In this document: piece after piece, positions 13,319 through 24,914 of the stretch
Layout: every line of letters starts with the position of its first letter
Numbering within the stretch: the first letter of the stretch is position 1
DNA from: Phoronis australis
Lineage: Eukaryota > Phoronida > Phoronidae
Direction of reading: 5' to 3'
Length of the DNA stretch: 64,000 nt
Assembly (NCBI GenBank): GCA_002633005.1
Contig: NMRA01000682.1
Location: forward strand, 14,318 to 78,317
The notes under the pieces: generated by a model
What the model saw: only the letters and a program-made list of their open reading frames with translations
What the model was told of the DNA's origin: nothing
Database searches by the model: none
Position numbers and translations under genes: made by a program

Positions 13319-13749
13319 NNNNNNNNNNNNNNNNNNNNNNNNNNNNNNNNNNNNNNNNNNNNNNNNNNNNNNNNNNNNNNNNNNNNNNNNNNNNNNNNNN
13401 NNNNNNNNNNNNNNNNNNNNNNNNNNNNNNNNNNNNNNNNNNNNNNNNNNNNNNNNNNNNNNNNNNNNNNNNNNNNNNNNNNNNNNNNNNNNNNNNNNNN
13501 NNNNNNNNNNNNNNNNNNNNNNNNNNNNNNNNNNNNNNNNNNNNNNNNNNNNNNNNNNNNNNNNNNNNNNNNNNNNNNNNNNNNNNNNNNNNNNNNNNNN
13601 NNNNNNNNNNNNNNNNNNNNNNNNNNNNNNNNNNNNNNNNNNNNNNNNNNNNNNNNNNNNNNNNNNNNNNNNNNNNNNNNNNNNNNNNNNNNNNNNNNNN
13701 NNNNNNNNNNNNNNNNNNNNNNNNNNNNNNNNNNNNNNNNNNNNNNNNN
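13319..13749. other. Assembly gap (431 N)
   Basis: An uninterrupted run of N. Open frames crossing it are artefacts. Confidence 0.99.
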
Positions 13750-14336
13750 ATACCCAACCTTTACTAATAATCGGCAAGTCTCCAACTTCAGCAGAAGCCA
13801 CTTCTTCAGCATAAGCCTTTCCTGATTCCTAAAATTGTATTAATGAAAAATTAAACATATTAAATTTAATGTGGCCATTTCGGCTCACAAAATATGAATA
13901 CCAAGCTAAAGTGAAGGCACCAATATTTTTGACGGCTTTAGCATGTTTAATTAACTTCATAATCGCAGAAAATCATTGGTAGACAAAACATACTCCCTAG
14001 TCTCTAAAAGTAGTTCATGGGCAGAAGTCATGTTACACATTTGGTGGTTGTTATGAAAAGTTATGATGACTACCTATTTTCTATGCCAATGTATACATGT
14101 AGTTGCATAAACATCAACACATTTGAATAAGATATGATTAAGCAATAAGGCCCAAGATATAAGCAATCACGGTGTGTGAATAAAAGTATTTTTGCATGAA
14201 TGACGTGCTTCTAAAAATATTCTTCAGGGTCAGACTTTGGAGTTTAGTGATTCCTACCTGAGCTCACATGAAGCAGGACGTTAAACCTTGAAAGTCTTTG
14301 GTCATTTTTCAGACCTCTATCAGATTTCTCCTCTAG

Positions 14337-14494
14337 TGTGCAGTGGATGTTCTAAGTGTCTTTGGCGACGCCAATATATCTCGAGTGTTGTAACGATGAT
14401 TCGGGCAAGTGAATCTAATACGGTAGATTATGTAGCTCCTGCTGCACACAGTGCCTCCGAGGCAGACACTGAGAGTCTGACTGACTCTGAGTGA
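14337..14494 (+). CDS. Possible terminal exon, unidentified
   Basis: After an acceptor-like tttctcctctag, the frame reads CSGCSKCLWRRQYISS and ends in an acidic SASEADTESLTDSE tail before TGA. The C-x2-C-x2-C knuckle and acidic tail look protein-like. There is no partner exon because the N gap lies upstream. Weak call. Confidence 0.25.
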
Positions 14495-15287
14495 GACAGA
14501 CTACTCAGGAGGACACGTTCCACCTCCACATCAGTTCCACGCACTCTTATAAGATGCTCAAATGTCTCGCTCTATACCTTGTGCATTTCCCCAGAGTTTC
14601 CAAAGTTGTTTCTCTCCGCAATTTGTAGAAATACCACATTTGATGCGACTGGCAGTGCCAGATAAATAGATAAATTCGCAAATCCGCACTTTAGGTCAGC
14701 CATCATTCAACTAACGTATTGTAAGCTTTAGTTTGGTATTCAGACGAATTGGATGAACAAATTTAGTATAATTTATATTTTATTGGGAAATGCTAGTGTC
14801 CTTAAAATTAATTAAACCAATTGTTTTAATTGTTGTATTATACCACGGCATATTAATGCGTAGAAACGGGGCACAACTAGCGACTGGTTTAACATGACAA
14901 ATACACATACGCGGTCTGAAAATAGTGAAATTCAGACACCTATTACCAGGACTGCCTGAAGGGCTGACAAAGTTTTTATTGTATTAATTTCAAGGGCATG
15001 GAGTCTTCTACATGTCCATGTTATTATTTTTGGTTTTCTCGCGGGGGCAGCTTCGCTATAAGGGTACAGCTTACTGCTGGTGTTTCACAAGACGGAAACG
15101 TACCTCCACGGAAACAGTTCCAGTCTTACCATGGTAACCGATATTGCAGTGTCGGTGCCGTTTTTACTGACATTGGTCATGAACCTATCATGTGATATCC
15201 AAATTGTTAAGAAACGATTCTGTTTGAAGCAGAAACTGGAGTAGAAAATTTGGTCAAAAATGACTCATTCCACACCAAGAAATTGCC

Positions 15288-15672
15288 TCATTTTGCCCCC
15301 CAGAACACTTCCCTTGTATCTCCTAAACCACCAAACTTTGTGGTGTCATACTTCACCCATTTTCTCTCATCCCTAATGTGATTTATCAGACTAAACACGG
15401 ATCTGAATGGTTGACCCCCCACCTTGCCGCTTGTTGGCTGTACTGTGGTCGTTGGATCCGTGGACTGATACTTAAGCGATGCCCACTGGGAGTCTGACTC
15501 GGCTGGTACCCAGTTGCATGCATTCATCCTGCAACATCCGTGGGATATCGGGAAAGCAGGTCCAGGTACAATATGCAGAACGTTAACCCCTATCTTGGCG
15601 ACTATGCCTGTATTTTCACTGCCGCCAATTCCTAACACGTCCTTGACCCAGTGTATCTTGAAAGTTACTGCA
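15288..15672 (-). CDS. Unidentified open frame next to the Kolobok-like terminus
   Basis: After an acceptor-like cttgcaattgcag at about 15673, an open frame of about 128 residues runs to TAG. It includes FKIHWVKDVLGIGGSENTG and later FRSVFSLINHIRDERKW. Composition is protein-like, but no family was recognised. It abuts the TTAA-flanked terminus at 15682, so it could be host exon or older transposon. Confidence 0.25.
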
Positions 15673-16333
15673 ATTGCAAGCTTAAAGGAGAATGCCACTA
15701 AAAACAACGTATTTTGTATCAGTTTATATCGAGTAATTCCATTTCTATAACAGCAAGTTCAGTTCTTTTACGTGGAAACAGACGGCAGACGGAGGAGCTG
15801 AAATTAATCAATTACGTCATAGGTTCTTACTCAGTATGTTCAGCAGTTGATAGACACGCTTACTGGGGTCAGCTTATCGTTGTCTTAATCGCTTTACACC
15901 AATAAATCATCAGAATTCGATGCAACACCTTTACAAATGCATTGAATTTTTAAACAAACGAGTTGTTTGATTTCGCTGTTACGACTTTACGAAAATCTTG
16001 AGCGTACTGTAGCCCCAGTTTAGTTTGGTAGGCAAACCTACCGAGGTCGGTAGTTTGGATCTGTTCGGTGATAAATTAGAATCATTCTTCTCTGAAATAA
16101 AGACAAGAGACCATAGCCGTGTGTTGTAATTTTAGACTTACGAATAATTTTTAAGTTTAACACACAGAACGCTCGTTGTATCCCGGTGGCTCAGAATCCG
16201 ACCAGGCACGTCACCGGCGGCGGGACTGGAGACATCACGAACATAAACCAGTCGTGTTAGTCGGCTGTCAAATTTAAAAAAATAAACTTCCAGTCACGAT
16301 AAGACTTGACCAGTGAACAAAATAAATAATGTT

Positions 16334-17073
16334 GTCACGTTTTTCCCCGTGTGTGGGGTGGGCGCAGGTTGTTACAGATCGGTGCTATTAGCTTTCGGTG
16401 CGACGATTGACTGAAGACTGGTTCGAGTGTACGTTCACTAGCCTACTCAAAGAAAACTTCCGACGTAATGTCTGTTTATGCTCCAGCCAGTGCTGCGAAG
16501 CCTTAACTTGTGATGAACTTCTGAGACACGTTCACAACTGTTACACTCGTCGATTCAATAACCTTCTGTCTCTATAGCTGGCTCGCTATTGATTACCGCT
16601 GTAACTGCTGATTCTCTTCACTGCAACTCAACTGTAATTCTCCTGATTAATTTCCTTGAACTGACTTGATCTTCTCTTGAACTGACTTGATCTCACTGAC
16701 TTGATCTGACTAACACAAACCCGTGCTTTTGTATTTATAGCCTAATGCATTGTTCTGGAACTTTACATCAAGTCAAGCACATTCTAGAACTTTCCTGAAT
16801 CTACCCAATCATTCTACAAACATATACTAGTCTCTAGAATGTTCCAGACCGCATTAATCACTGCCATGCTAAAGTCTTCTAGAAAGTTCAACACTATACT
16901 GCAGTAAACAAATTACATCATGACCACTGAACTCAGTCTACTAGAAAGTTCCATACTATTCTGTATTAAACAAATTACATCATCATTGTACTTAACTCAG
17001 GGGTCATGCCAATCAAACAGATCAATAAAACAAAACAATACAACTAAAATTACCGTGAGACCATATTCTGACA
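16334..17073 (-). repeat. 3' LTR of the Ty3-type remnant
   Basis: 740 bp. A TATAAATAC promoter box lies on the minus strand at about 16733-16741. Compared with the other two LTR copies, about 25 bp is deleted near 16430, which removes the AATAAA polyadenylation signal. Confidence 0.85.
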
Positions 17074-17541
17074 ACACACCCCTGCCAAAGAGAAAACTAC
17101 TATATAATTTTCTAACACAAAATAATCTGGCATATACATAAAATCTTGTGCCTCTGTATCCATCTCTAAGTATCTGATTCCCTTGTCGGAAACTGGAGCT
17201 ATAGGGCCAATAAGATCAATCGCGATCCTTTTGAAAGGCTCCTTCATCAAAGGCATCTCTCCCAGAGGTACCTTGGTCACACGACATTTAGGGATTGTCT
17301 TCTGGCAGATGTCGCATGATCTGCAGAATCGGGTCACTTCTGATGCCACTCCTGGCCAATAGCAACTGCTGGTGATACGGTCAGTTGTCTTCCTAACACC
17401 GAGGTGTCCACCGAGTATAGTCTCATGAGCGAGCCTCATTACGGTCTTCCGTAAACTACTCGGGACGACAACTTGTTTCACCTCGTCACCGTCTTTCTTT
17501 TTGAACATCCGATAGAGTATTCCTCGTTGAACCTCCATCAT
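17050..17541 (-). pseudogene. Ty3-type integrase fragment (HHCC zinc finger, start of core)
   Basis: The frame contains the H-x-H-x-C-x2-C zinc finger (HETILGGHLGVR, then CRSCDICQK), the usual YWPG, and IAIDLIGPI, which carries the first catalytic Asp of the integrase core. The frame then runs into LTR sequence, so the rest of the DDE core is absent. It would have had strand-transfer activity only in a complete parent. Confidence 0.88.
17074..17086 (-). other. Polypurine tract of the Ty3-type element
   Basis: On the minus strand GGCAGGGGTGTGT lies directly before the 3' LTR, the position expected for plus-strand priming. Confidence 0.6.
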
Positions 17542-17621
17542 GTACGACCCCTTGCCTTGGGTCTGTCACTGACTTTGGGTTCAGCTTGCTCCCATAACGT
17601 TTTCATTGATGAATCTCCATG

Positions 17622-17810
17622 CTAGGCTTCCTTGAACAGCTGTAGTCCCACCTCATTTATGGTCGGGGACACAGCTAACGCTTTAATGTCGGATTTCTGT
17701 CGCTCTACCTGAGCTCTGGTAGTCACTGCTACCGCTTCCCTGCTGGATTCATCAGGATCTGTTCCTACCGTCGTGTCGGCCACCTCTTCTCTCTCTGGAA
17801 TTGAGGTCAC
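17622..17810 (-). pseudogene. pol linker fragment
   Basis: The frame includes AVAVTTRAQVERQKSD. The x-T-R-A-Q motif is typical of the segment between protease and reverse transcriptase in Ty3-type polyproteins. The RT and RNase H that should follow are missing. Confidence 0.55.
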
Positions 17811-17822
17811 TGGGTTTTCCTC

Positions 17823-18383
17823 TTAGAAAGTAGTACCCTTCTGAGAGTCATCTTTCCGACCCTCCACAAGGCCATTGCCTATATTGTCCTCGTTGGCAGT
17901 TGTTGCTCTCTGCTGTCGCCCAACATCGCCTGGGTCCAAGGCGCCAGGCACGTCCCCGATAATCAAATCGGCCACTGGACGCTTCATGCACATCGCAAAC
18001 ACTTCTCCTGTGTAGTACGGTGTCTTGATGTTGATCTTTGCGACAGGCAGCCATTTCTTCGTAGAATCCGCCAACTTGCATGACCATTTCCGGCAGGTCA
18101 TATCTCATGGTTCGACTAAACTGGATCGAACCACTATCGTTGTGCAGCCTGTGTGTCTCAACACTGAGACCTTCTTCATGCCAACATACCCCTCCTTCAG
18201 ACGCAGCTTTCCTTTGAAGACGCGTTCAGGGTTAGCATGCTTCACCGAATCCTTACTCTGAGAACCTCGGTCGCTGACCGCTGTTGACTTTTGGAGTTGC
18301 TTCCTCTGCAGACACAGTTCTTGTCCGAGGGCCATTAACTCCCTTAGTTGAGATCTTGTCTCAAAGGGGGTTCCTAATTTCAA
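17823..18383 (-). pseudogene. Ty3-type protease fragment, frameshifted, active-site D changed
   Basis: The upstream frame has VLRHTGCTTIVVRSSLV, where the family has D-T/S-G; the catalytic Asp is His here. The next frame (from about 18101) continues AKINIKTPYYTGEVFAMCM and DLIIGDVPGA, the C-terminal half of the retropepsin fold. A frameshift near 18105 separates the halves. The enzyme is dead by both criteria. Confidence 0.8.
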
Positions 18384-18418
18384 CAGTCCACTTCATCACA
18401 CCTTGTTACCGTCAGTAA

Positions 18419-18437
18419 GCTCCTGGCGTGCTCGCCA
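18419..18437 (-). other. Primer-binding site, tRNA-Arg-like
   Basis: Two bases inside the 5' LTR, the minus strand reads TGGCGAGCACGCCAGGAGC. This is complementary to a 3' end of the form CTCCTGGC-GCTCGCCA, as in animal tRNA-Arg. The assignment rests on remembered tRNA-Arg 3' ends and tolerates about two differences. Confidence 0.6.
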
Positions 18438-18439
18438 AT

Positions 18440-19011
18440 TGTCACGTTTTTCCCCGTGTGTGGGGTGGGCGCGGTGCTACGATTAACTGAAGACTGGTTC
18501 GAGTTAATTCTTTATTAATCCCGACCGTATGTTCACAAGCTTATTCAATCAAAACGCCCGACGTAATGTCTGTTTATGCTCCAGCCAGTGCTGCGAAGCC
18601 TTGACTTGTGATGAACTTCTGAGACACATTCAGCAACTGTTACACTCGTCGATTCAATAACCTGCTGTCTCTATAGCTGGATCTCTATTGATTACCGCTG
18701 TAACTGCTGATTCTCTTCACTGCAACTCAACTGTAATTCTCCTGATTGACTTCCTTGAACTGACTTGATCTCACTGACTTGATCTCCTGACTTGATCTTC
18801 TGATGAACTAACTTTATCTCACTGACTTGATCTAACACAAACCCGTGCTTTTGTATTTATAGCCTAATGCATTGTTCTGGAACTTTACATCAATTCAAGC
18901 ACATTCTAGAACTTTCCTAAATCTACCCAATCGTTCTACAAACATATACTAGTCTCTAGAATATTCCAGACTGCGTTAATCACTGACATGCTAGAGTCTT
19001 CTAGAAAGTTT
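18440..19011 (-). repeat. 5' LTR of the Ty3-type remnant (truncated)
   Basis: Aligns with 16334-16905 and keeps an AATAAAG polyadenylation signal on the minus strand near 18510. Similarity ends near 19011, losing the outer part of U3. Confidence 0.8.
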
Positions 19012-19112
19012 CACACAAATCTACTTACACGTCGTGTGCCGCGAAGCCAGGTTCCCCTTCCACGGAACCCGGCCGTACGTACCAAAAGGTGTATAATAAC
19101 AATTTTATCAAA

Positions 19113-19115
<3 letters not shown>

Positions 19116-19173
<58 letters not shown>
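19116..19173. repeat. (TA)n microsatellite
   Basis: Almost uninterrupted TA dinucleotides inside Kolobok-like copy B. It creates spurious YIYI frames on both strands. Confidence 0.97.
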
Positions 19174-19176
<3 letters not shown>

Positions 19177-19779
19177 ATTCCCCTAACCCTCGTGGCTTTC
19201 ATTCTTTACTGCCTCAAACCACTTCCAAAGCATTTAGCGTTCTCGAGAATAAACGATATACCCACTTTCCTAGCATTTTCATAGTTTATAAGCGGGAGCG
19301 ATACGCCACACCATAGCGGCACACAGTGAGCTGAAGAACCACTGACGCCTCTGTGTTGTGTACGTACCTTCCTCACAGGTTAACGCAACACATCTCGGCG
19401 AGGTGAGACCGACCGTACAGAAGGTGATGTGGATAAAGAACGATTAAGACTGTAAAAAACGAAATAAATCGGGTGGCATACTCCTTTAAGCCCATTAATA
19501 CAGGCAAAAACACCACTAAGTTTGATCGATGGCTTCTTTAGGGGGTTAATAGCTTTTTAGCTATGTGAAGGGATCGGTAACTACGTGTAACTGGTTGCGT
19601 TGTTGTATTGTCGTGGCAATTGGGAAGCTCTATTACTTGCAGTGCTATCACCCTGGTACACCATGTCAAAATTGCCTAGCGATACCCAACTTTCTGCATC
19701 TGCGACTAGAATGCTTGGAATATAGATTCCAGCACCTACCTGGTCATGTTTCATTTAGAGCATCCGTGTAACAAACCAC

Positions 19780-20700
19780 CTAATTCTTGTGTTCTGCTGT
19801 AGGGCATCCATCACCAATCTTTGTGAAGACATTATTTGTTTGATTTAAAGCTGCGAACTGGATATCACTATGCCTGTGCAACAGTTGCCCAGTTCTAGTC
19901 ATTAGCTTATTATTGCACATGTTCCTGTGATTTCTGTGTTCAACATAATCAGGGATGTGAGTTTTCACCCAATGAACATCATGTCTGAGACAAAGCGCTG
20001 AATATTTGACTTCGCTCTCAAAGTACATGCACGGTGGATCTAGACCGATTGCCATTTTTAGGGTTGTAAAAGGCCATCCTGGAAAAGCAGACGAAAAAGC
20101 TAGATGTTACATCTGACTAAGTTTGTTGATAACTGTACACTGATTCAACGCCGTCACCCATACTGGCATAGCATATGGCAGTATAGGTCGGATGACGGCA
20201 GCGCACATGTAAATCTAGGACATACATGTATTATTAGGAGACATTCTCAAAGTTTTACCCAGCGCACGGCAGCATCTCACCAGCACAGTTTTGACTTTCG
20301 ATATTTTTTATAATATGCGGAATCAAGGAAAGCGATGTCTTAAAATGACACTTGGGCTGCCTTGTCTAAAAATCAAGACGTTTGCCATTCGTTAAAGGGA
20401 GGGCTGACCATTTACGCTTCAAGGTGACCATAACTACCTTTGTTCTTCTGCCGCTAATTTCTAAGCCAACTTACTTAGCCCATGTGACTACTGTATTCAG
20501 TGCTTTTTAGGCAAGCTAGCAACATGTGTCAAGAATGATGCTGGACACACTGAGAACATTATCGTGTGTATAGGCTTCAGCATACAGACGTGGACGTATG
20601 TCCACCGATGAATGTCGAAGTAGGCCACCCATAACCATGTTGAAGAGGAAGGTGAAGATCCGTCATCATGAAGTGATCCCCTAGTGATGAGAGCCGTCAC
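19780..20700 (-). pseudogene. LINE reverse-transcriptase remnant (Jockey-like)
   Basis: Shifting frames on the minus strand give FTFLFNMVMGGLLRHSS, then LYAEAYTHDNVLSV. This corresponds to the P-x-L-F-N palm segment and the Y-x-D-D catalytic box (second-to-last Asp is His). Next come AAVIRPILPYAMPVW and a thumb-like segment DPPCMYFESEVKYSALCLR. Multiple stops and frameshifts make it dead. Jockey/CR1 placement is by the thumb motif and is tentative. Confidence 0.7.
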
Positions 20701-23700
20701 ACTGGCACCCTCAAGACAAGCAGTTACGTATTAGTTTCCGAGCGTACATGTATTAATAACCCATCTGGTTATGATCACGTTGCCTTTGAACTACGATGAG
20801 CTGGGATTTTGAAACACTACACGTATCAGTACTACTAATGTTTACATTTTGAAGCAATGTGTTCATTGCCAACTTTCTATACAAAGTCCTACACTGTTAA
20901 CAATGTAATGAAAATTTTTCAATCATGGGTTGTTACCCATTTTTGTCTATCAACAATTCTTGTCTGCAAACTTCAAATTGTAGTTATTGGTTGATCAAAC
21001 GTTTTAAAAGACAATGCTTCCGGAATTTTTGATGAAGAATATAATTGTATCAGTTAATGTACTAATATAAATAATTTTGGATGAATATCTGACTAAATTC
21101 TTCACAGAAGCTGTGTCTTTTCCTGTAAGAATCTGTTGAATCATTGAAACTTTATGCTGGTTTAATTGGTTATTTATAGAACTGTACTTTTATTTCCGTT
21201 TTGTTACAATGAGATCCTAAATCAATTGGCATTACGAACTAATTAGTTGACTAACTAGTAAACTAATCATCCAATTAGTACATGAATGGTTTCATTCTTT
21301 TACGCATTTATTTGTAATATTCTTGTTTTTTGAGACCTCTCAGGTATGCAAACTTATAATTTTTCAAAAGTAATATATTTACGTTTTGCGTCAGTAACAA
21401 CCTTACATTATAGCTAATGAAGAGATTTCTAAGGACGACACTCTTATGCAATTCGACTAAAACGGCGTAGTTGAGAACAGTTTTATGAACAGTAAAGACG
21501 GGGACACATTCCCGTTGGCCTTCTGTTAAAATATATTTAGTTGTTTTTTAAGCTACATGTAGGTATACAATTTTGGTGTCGCACTAAGGCTCGGATAGTG
21601 GTTGATCATGAGGGGATTTCTTAAGGTAACTATAAACTTTAGATATTCTTGTAAAACATTTGTACGTCTAGATGAATTCGCGTTATGAATAGCAGCTACA
21701 TGTAGGCAGCGGCAGTACGCACGGCTTTCTTCCCCTATTGTAAGCAGACAATCCTCCGTTTGACAGTGTTTGAGGCCATTGGAACTCAAAATGACCCATA
21801 AATATAGATGGAATTTGTCATAACAGCTCTAAACTTATTTCATTTGTACTAAACAAACAGTCCATCACCAGCTTCATGTGCAGTGCAGGATAGACGCGGG
21901 AAACATGAAAGCAAGCAGGAGCCACGCATTTGCGGCGCGGAATTCCATGTCTATAGTTCTATGGTGAGACTGATGAAGTGAAATACATGCACACTGTTTT
22001 TCATAAATGTACAGTATTTTGGCCACCTACTACATGTACGTCACTGGTGGCAAATGGAGCCTTGCAGCTTTTCCGCAGAAAGTTCAAAAGTTTAGAGATA
22101 TCCTCAATACAATGCTATTCATCAATAAAATGCCTAATGTAGTCCTATTAATAAACGAAAAAAGTATTTGTGGACAGATTCTTCATTTTTATGAAAAATG
22201 AAGGATACAATTATGGCCAGGGCAGTTCGAAAAACTGAAATGGCAGAAGGAATGGGTAATGGCTAGAGTCCAAACCGTTATAATTTCGAGCAGCAAATCG
22301 AAGCAAATGGACAGGAGTTGAACTCTTCGTCTAAAAATCTGTTTAACATGAATTGATCAATTTAATTAGAAAAACCCCGGAACATTCATCGGACCACATT
22401 AATTTCTCATGTTGAATAAAATGATTGACACTTGTACCTGCTGACCCATCCAGTGAAGTTCATTGTAAATCAAATTGTTGTGCTCAAAAATACTCACAAA
22501 TTTAAAATCCTGCATGTAGAACCTCGGAGGTATTTGACGTGTTGCAAATGCCCGAAATGGTTAACGCCCATAGAGACAATTATAAGTCCAAATAAATAGC
22601 TCATGCCATTTTAAAGAGGATTTAGCCCTAATTCATAAAACATTCTTTGAATGAAGGGTTCGAGAATAAGGTGCGGGATAATCGAAAATTAGTTATTTCT
22701 TTGAAGACAACGACTAGATCATGGTAAAGGTATTGATGCCTGCAATACAAACACGAAAAATTATCAAAATCGCACCGTGCATTCTCTATTTTCTGTCAAG
22801 TGTTGACTCACATTTTGATCAGGTCGGCCATCTTCGATGACCACGAACTTGTGTTTAAAGATTAGTTTCACAAATCCTTTGCATCATAACTTAGTGATAC
22901 TTATATTTACCTACCATTCTGTACGATTCAGGAGTTTTTACCTGAGCTTTTGACCACTCAGATGTTACCTATTGAGTACATGTAGACTGTTCAAAAATCA
23001 CCTTGGACGTGTCACATTTCCGATGGCAAAGAAATAAGTCGACTTGGATGAACTAAATGACATATATAGTCTTCGGTGAAGAATTAACTAGGATGCATTT
23101 GATGCTACTCTGCAACCAAAACAAGCTGCGTACAAATTTCCGGTGTCTGTCTGAAAACTATAAGAATAATTGTAAATTTTTAATGTGAAGTGGCCATTCA
23201 AATGATCTTGCACTGTGCTAAAAACCTTGAAAAATGTTTGGAACCATTTTTTGTTTGAAGGTCCAAACTTTACTTCAATGTATGTGACACAAATTTTGTT
23301 GAATTGTAAGTATAAATTGTGCATTTGACTCATGTTTTGTAACTTGTTATTTTCAACTGCAGGTTGCATTAAGGCAATTAAATATAAAACATCTGATTTA
23401 CAGCAACTTGCTACACTGAGTCGCCATGGAAACATGTTTTTGTTGTTTGTTTTGTCGAAATGTTCTTAAGTACATTTTATGTTACTTTATGTGAGAAATA
23501 GTAGTTAGGAACTTTACTGTGCTGAGATCACTTCAGTTTTATCTGGCTAAAAGTTTGAAACCCCTATGTCTAATATTTTCAACAGATGCCATTTTATCTC
23601 ATATAGGAATGTGACATTAAGTGACGTCACGGGCGTCATCAGCTTATGATGGTCCCCATAATACTAGTAGCATTATGTAACGATTGTCAGGAAATAAGTT

Positions 23701-24717
23701 GGGCGTTATCAGGGCACATCGAGCAGTTACTAGCTGACGCGGGGGTGGGCACAGGTAACATATATGAACGATGAATGGTCTTCAAATTGTTAACTGTCGT
23801 TGGTGGTTCAGCGCATGTGATAATCTATGGAAGACATGCACGTGACATCGCTTGCTGAATAGAAACATTTTGGATAATCAAAGATGTGGTATTCATACAC
23901 GTTATGAGAAATGGAATAAAATCAACCTCGGGTACCAAAGTAATCAAGCGGAAGTGTCGTAGAGTTTGTTTCAGTGAGGAGTACGTTCACAACGTCAATT
24001 CTTGGGCAGATGGTCAGTAAAACGTTAAACATTAAAAACAAAACGCACTTCACTTCATATGGACGTTCCGGTATTAATCAGAATCGTCATTAGGATTCGA
24101 TCATTAATGAATCAACGAAATTCCTTTCCAAACCCTTTTTATTCCATCTTAACAGCATCATATTCCAATCATATAGAATTAGCTGAAACAGAAGATCTTG
24201 GATATTATACATATGTATACCTTGATTAGGATAGTGCCGATATTCTTAGTTTCTGATAATTATAATTCCTGTATTGCATATAAAATGCAATAATCAAACA
24301 ACAAGTCTTATACATGTATAATCTTAGCTTTGTTTTTATCTAATTATATAATAAAAGCGTATCATATGTTCTAGTTTGCTGTTTTAAAAACCAAGATTTT
24401 GTCAAGTTCATAAAAATTGACCCTCAACGGTATACCAAGAACTGGTGGTGGCCATTTCGGTTGGGAGTTATCAAAATTTCAAACACATGAACGCAATTTG
24501 ATATACAGACTGTGTTTTGAAAGCGTAAGATGAAGTTGAAGTTGCCCAATATTGCATTCATGAAGTTCACTTGATTCAATTTACCCTGAACGAAATGGAA
24601 GGGTATTTTGTAAATTACGTGATTCAAATTGAAGAAACCTGGTCAAGAAAGCATCCCGGTTACTCTAACGCGATCAATGAAAAAAAGTCAACGAATTAGC
24701 GTTCAACAATAACTTGA
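20701..24717. other. No gene recognised; downstream of the ZP gene
   Basis: AT-rich sequence with short ORFs only. The 115-residue frame at 23088-23435 (minus) lacks splice or domain support. The ZP transcript should end in the right part of this stretch. Confidence 0.5.
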
Positions 24718-24914
24718 TTAAGCCGTTGCAGTGTAAACTGGGTTGTCTTTTCCCGTCAAGACGACCTGCTTCTTCGCCTGTGCTCCAAAGTAGGCAGCGA
24801 CGCCAATGGTTAGCACGAGAAGCACAGCGAGAACAACCACCACCACATAGAAGACGGTGTTGCTGGTGTATCCGGTGCAAATAGGTTGCGAGCCTGTTTT
24901 TATATCCTCATTTT
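24718..24914 (-). CDS. ZP gene terminal exon (transmembrane helix, NPVY tail, stop)
   Basis: The acceptor is tgcctatttcag. The reading frame runs 64 full codons to TAA. A juxtamembrane segment with Cys240 leads to a hydrophobic run FYVVVVVLAVLLVLTIG, then YFG and a basic QAKKQ stop-transfer. The tail ends in GKDNPVYTATA. NPxY is an established PTB-domain and clathrin-adaptor sorting signal, so internalisation of the uncleaved form is plausible (inference). A weak minus-strand AATAAA lies near 24137. Confidence 0.9.

Larger units (their letters stand above)
16334..19011 (-). mobile_element. Ty3/gypsy-type LTR retrotransposon remnant
   Basis: LTRs at 16334-17073 (3' LTR) and 18440-about 19011 (5' LTR, truncated in U3) frame only 1.37 kb of internal DNA. 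Reading on the minus strand gives a primer site, a protease fragment, a linker and an integrase zinc-finger fragment. Gag, reverse transcriptase and RNase H are deleted. LTRs start TGTCA and end TGACA and are clearly related to the solo LTR at 40392-41180. It is inserted in a Kolobok-like element. Confidence 0.88.
15686..19485 (-). mobile_element. Kolobok-like THAP element, copy B, split by a Ty3-type element
   Basis: The left end AGGAGAATGCCACT follows TTAA (15682-15685). The right end GGGTGGCATACTCCT precedes TTAA (19486-19489). The left part (15686 to about 16320) is the reverse complement of about 59930-60608. The right part (about 19197-19485) is the reverse complement of the THAP end of the 58.7 kb copy. 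Matching TTAA at both outer ends shows these are two ends of one insertion, with the LTR element and a TA microsatellite placed inside it. The part carrying the opposing exon is missing. Confidence 0.78.

Noticed and set aside
13110-13814. Long open frames on both strands near 13.1-13.8 kb
   Set aside because: They cross the run of N; the frame is open only because the bases are unknown.
19011-19316. ORFs rich in YIYI on both strands
   Set aside because: Produced by the TA microsatellite; the same applies to 36758-36973.
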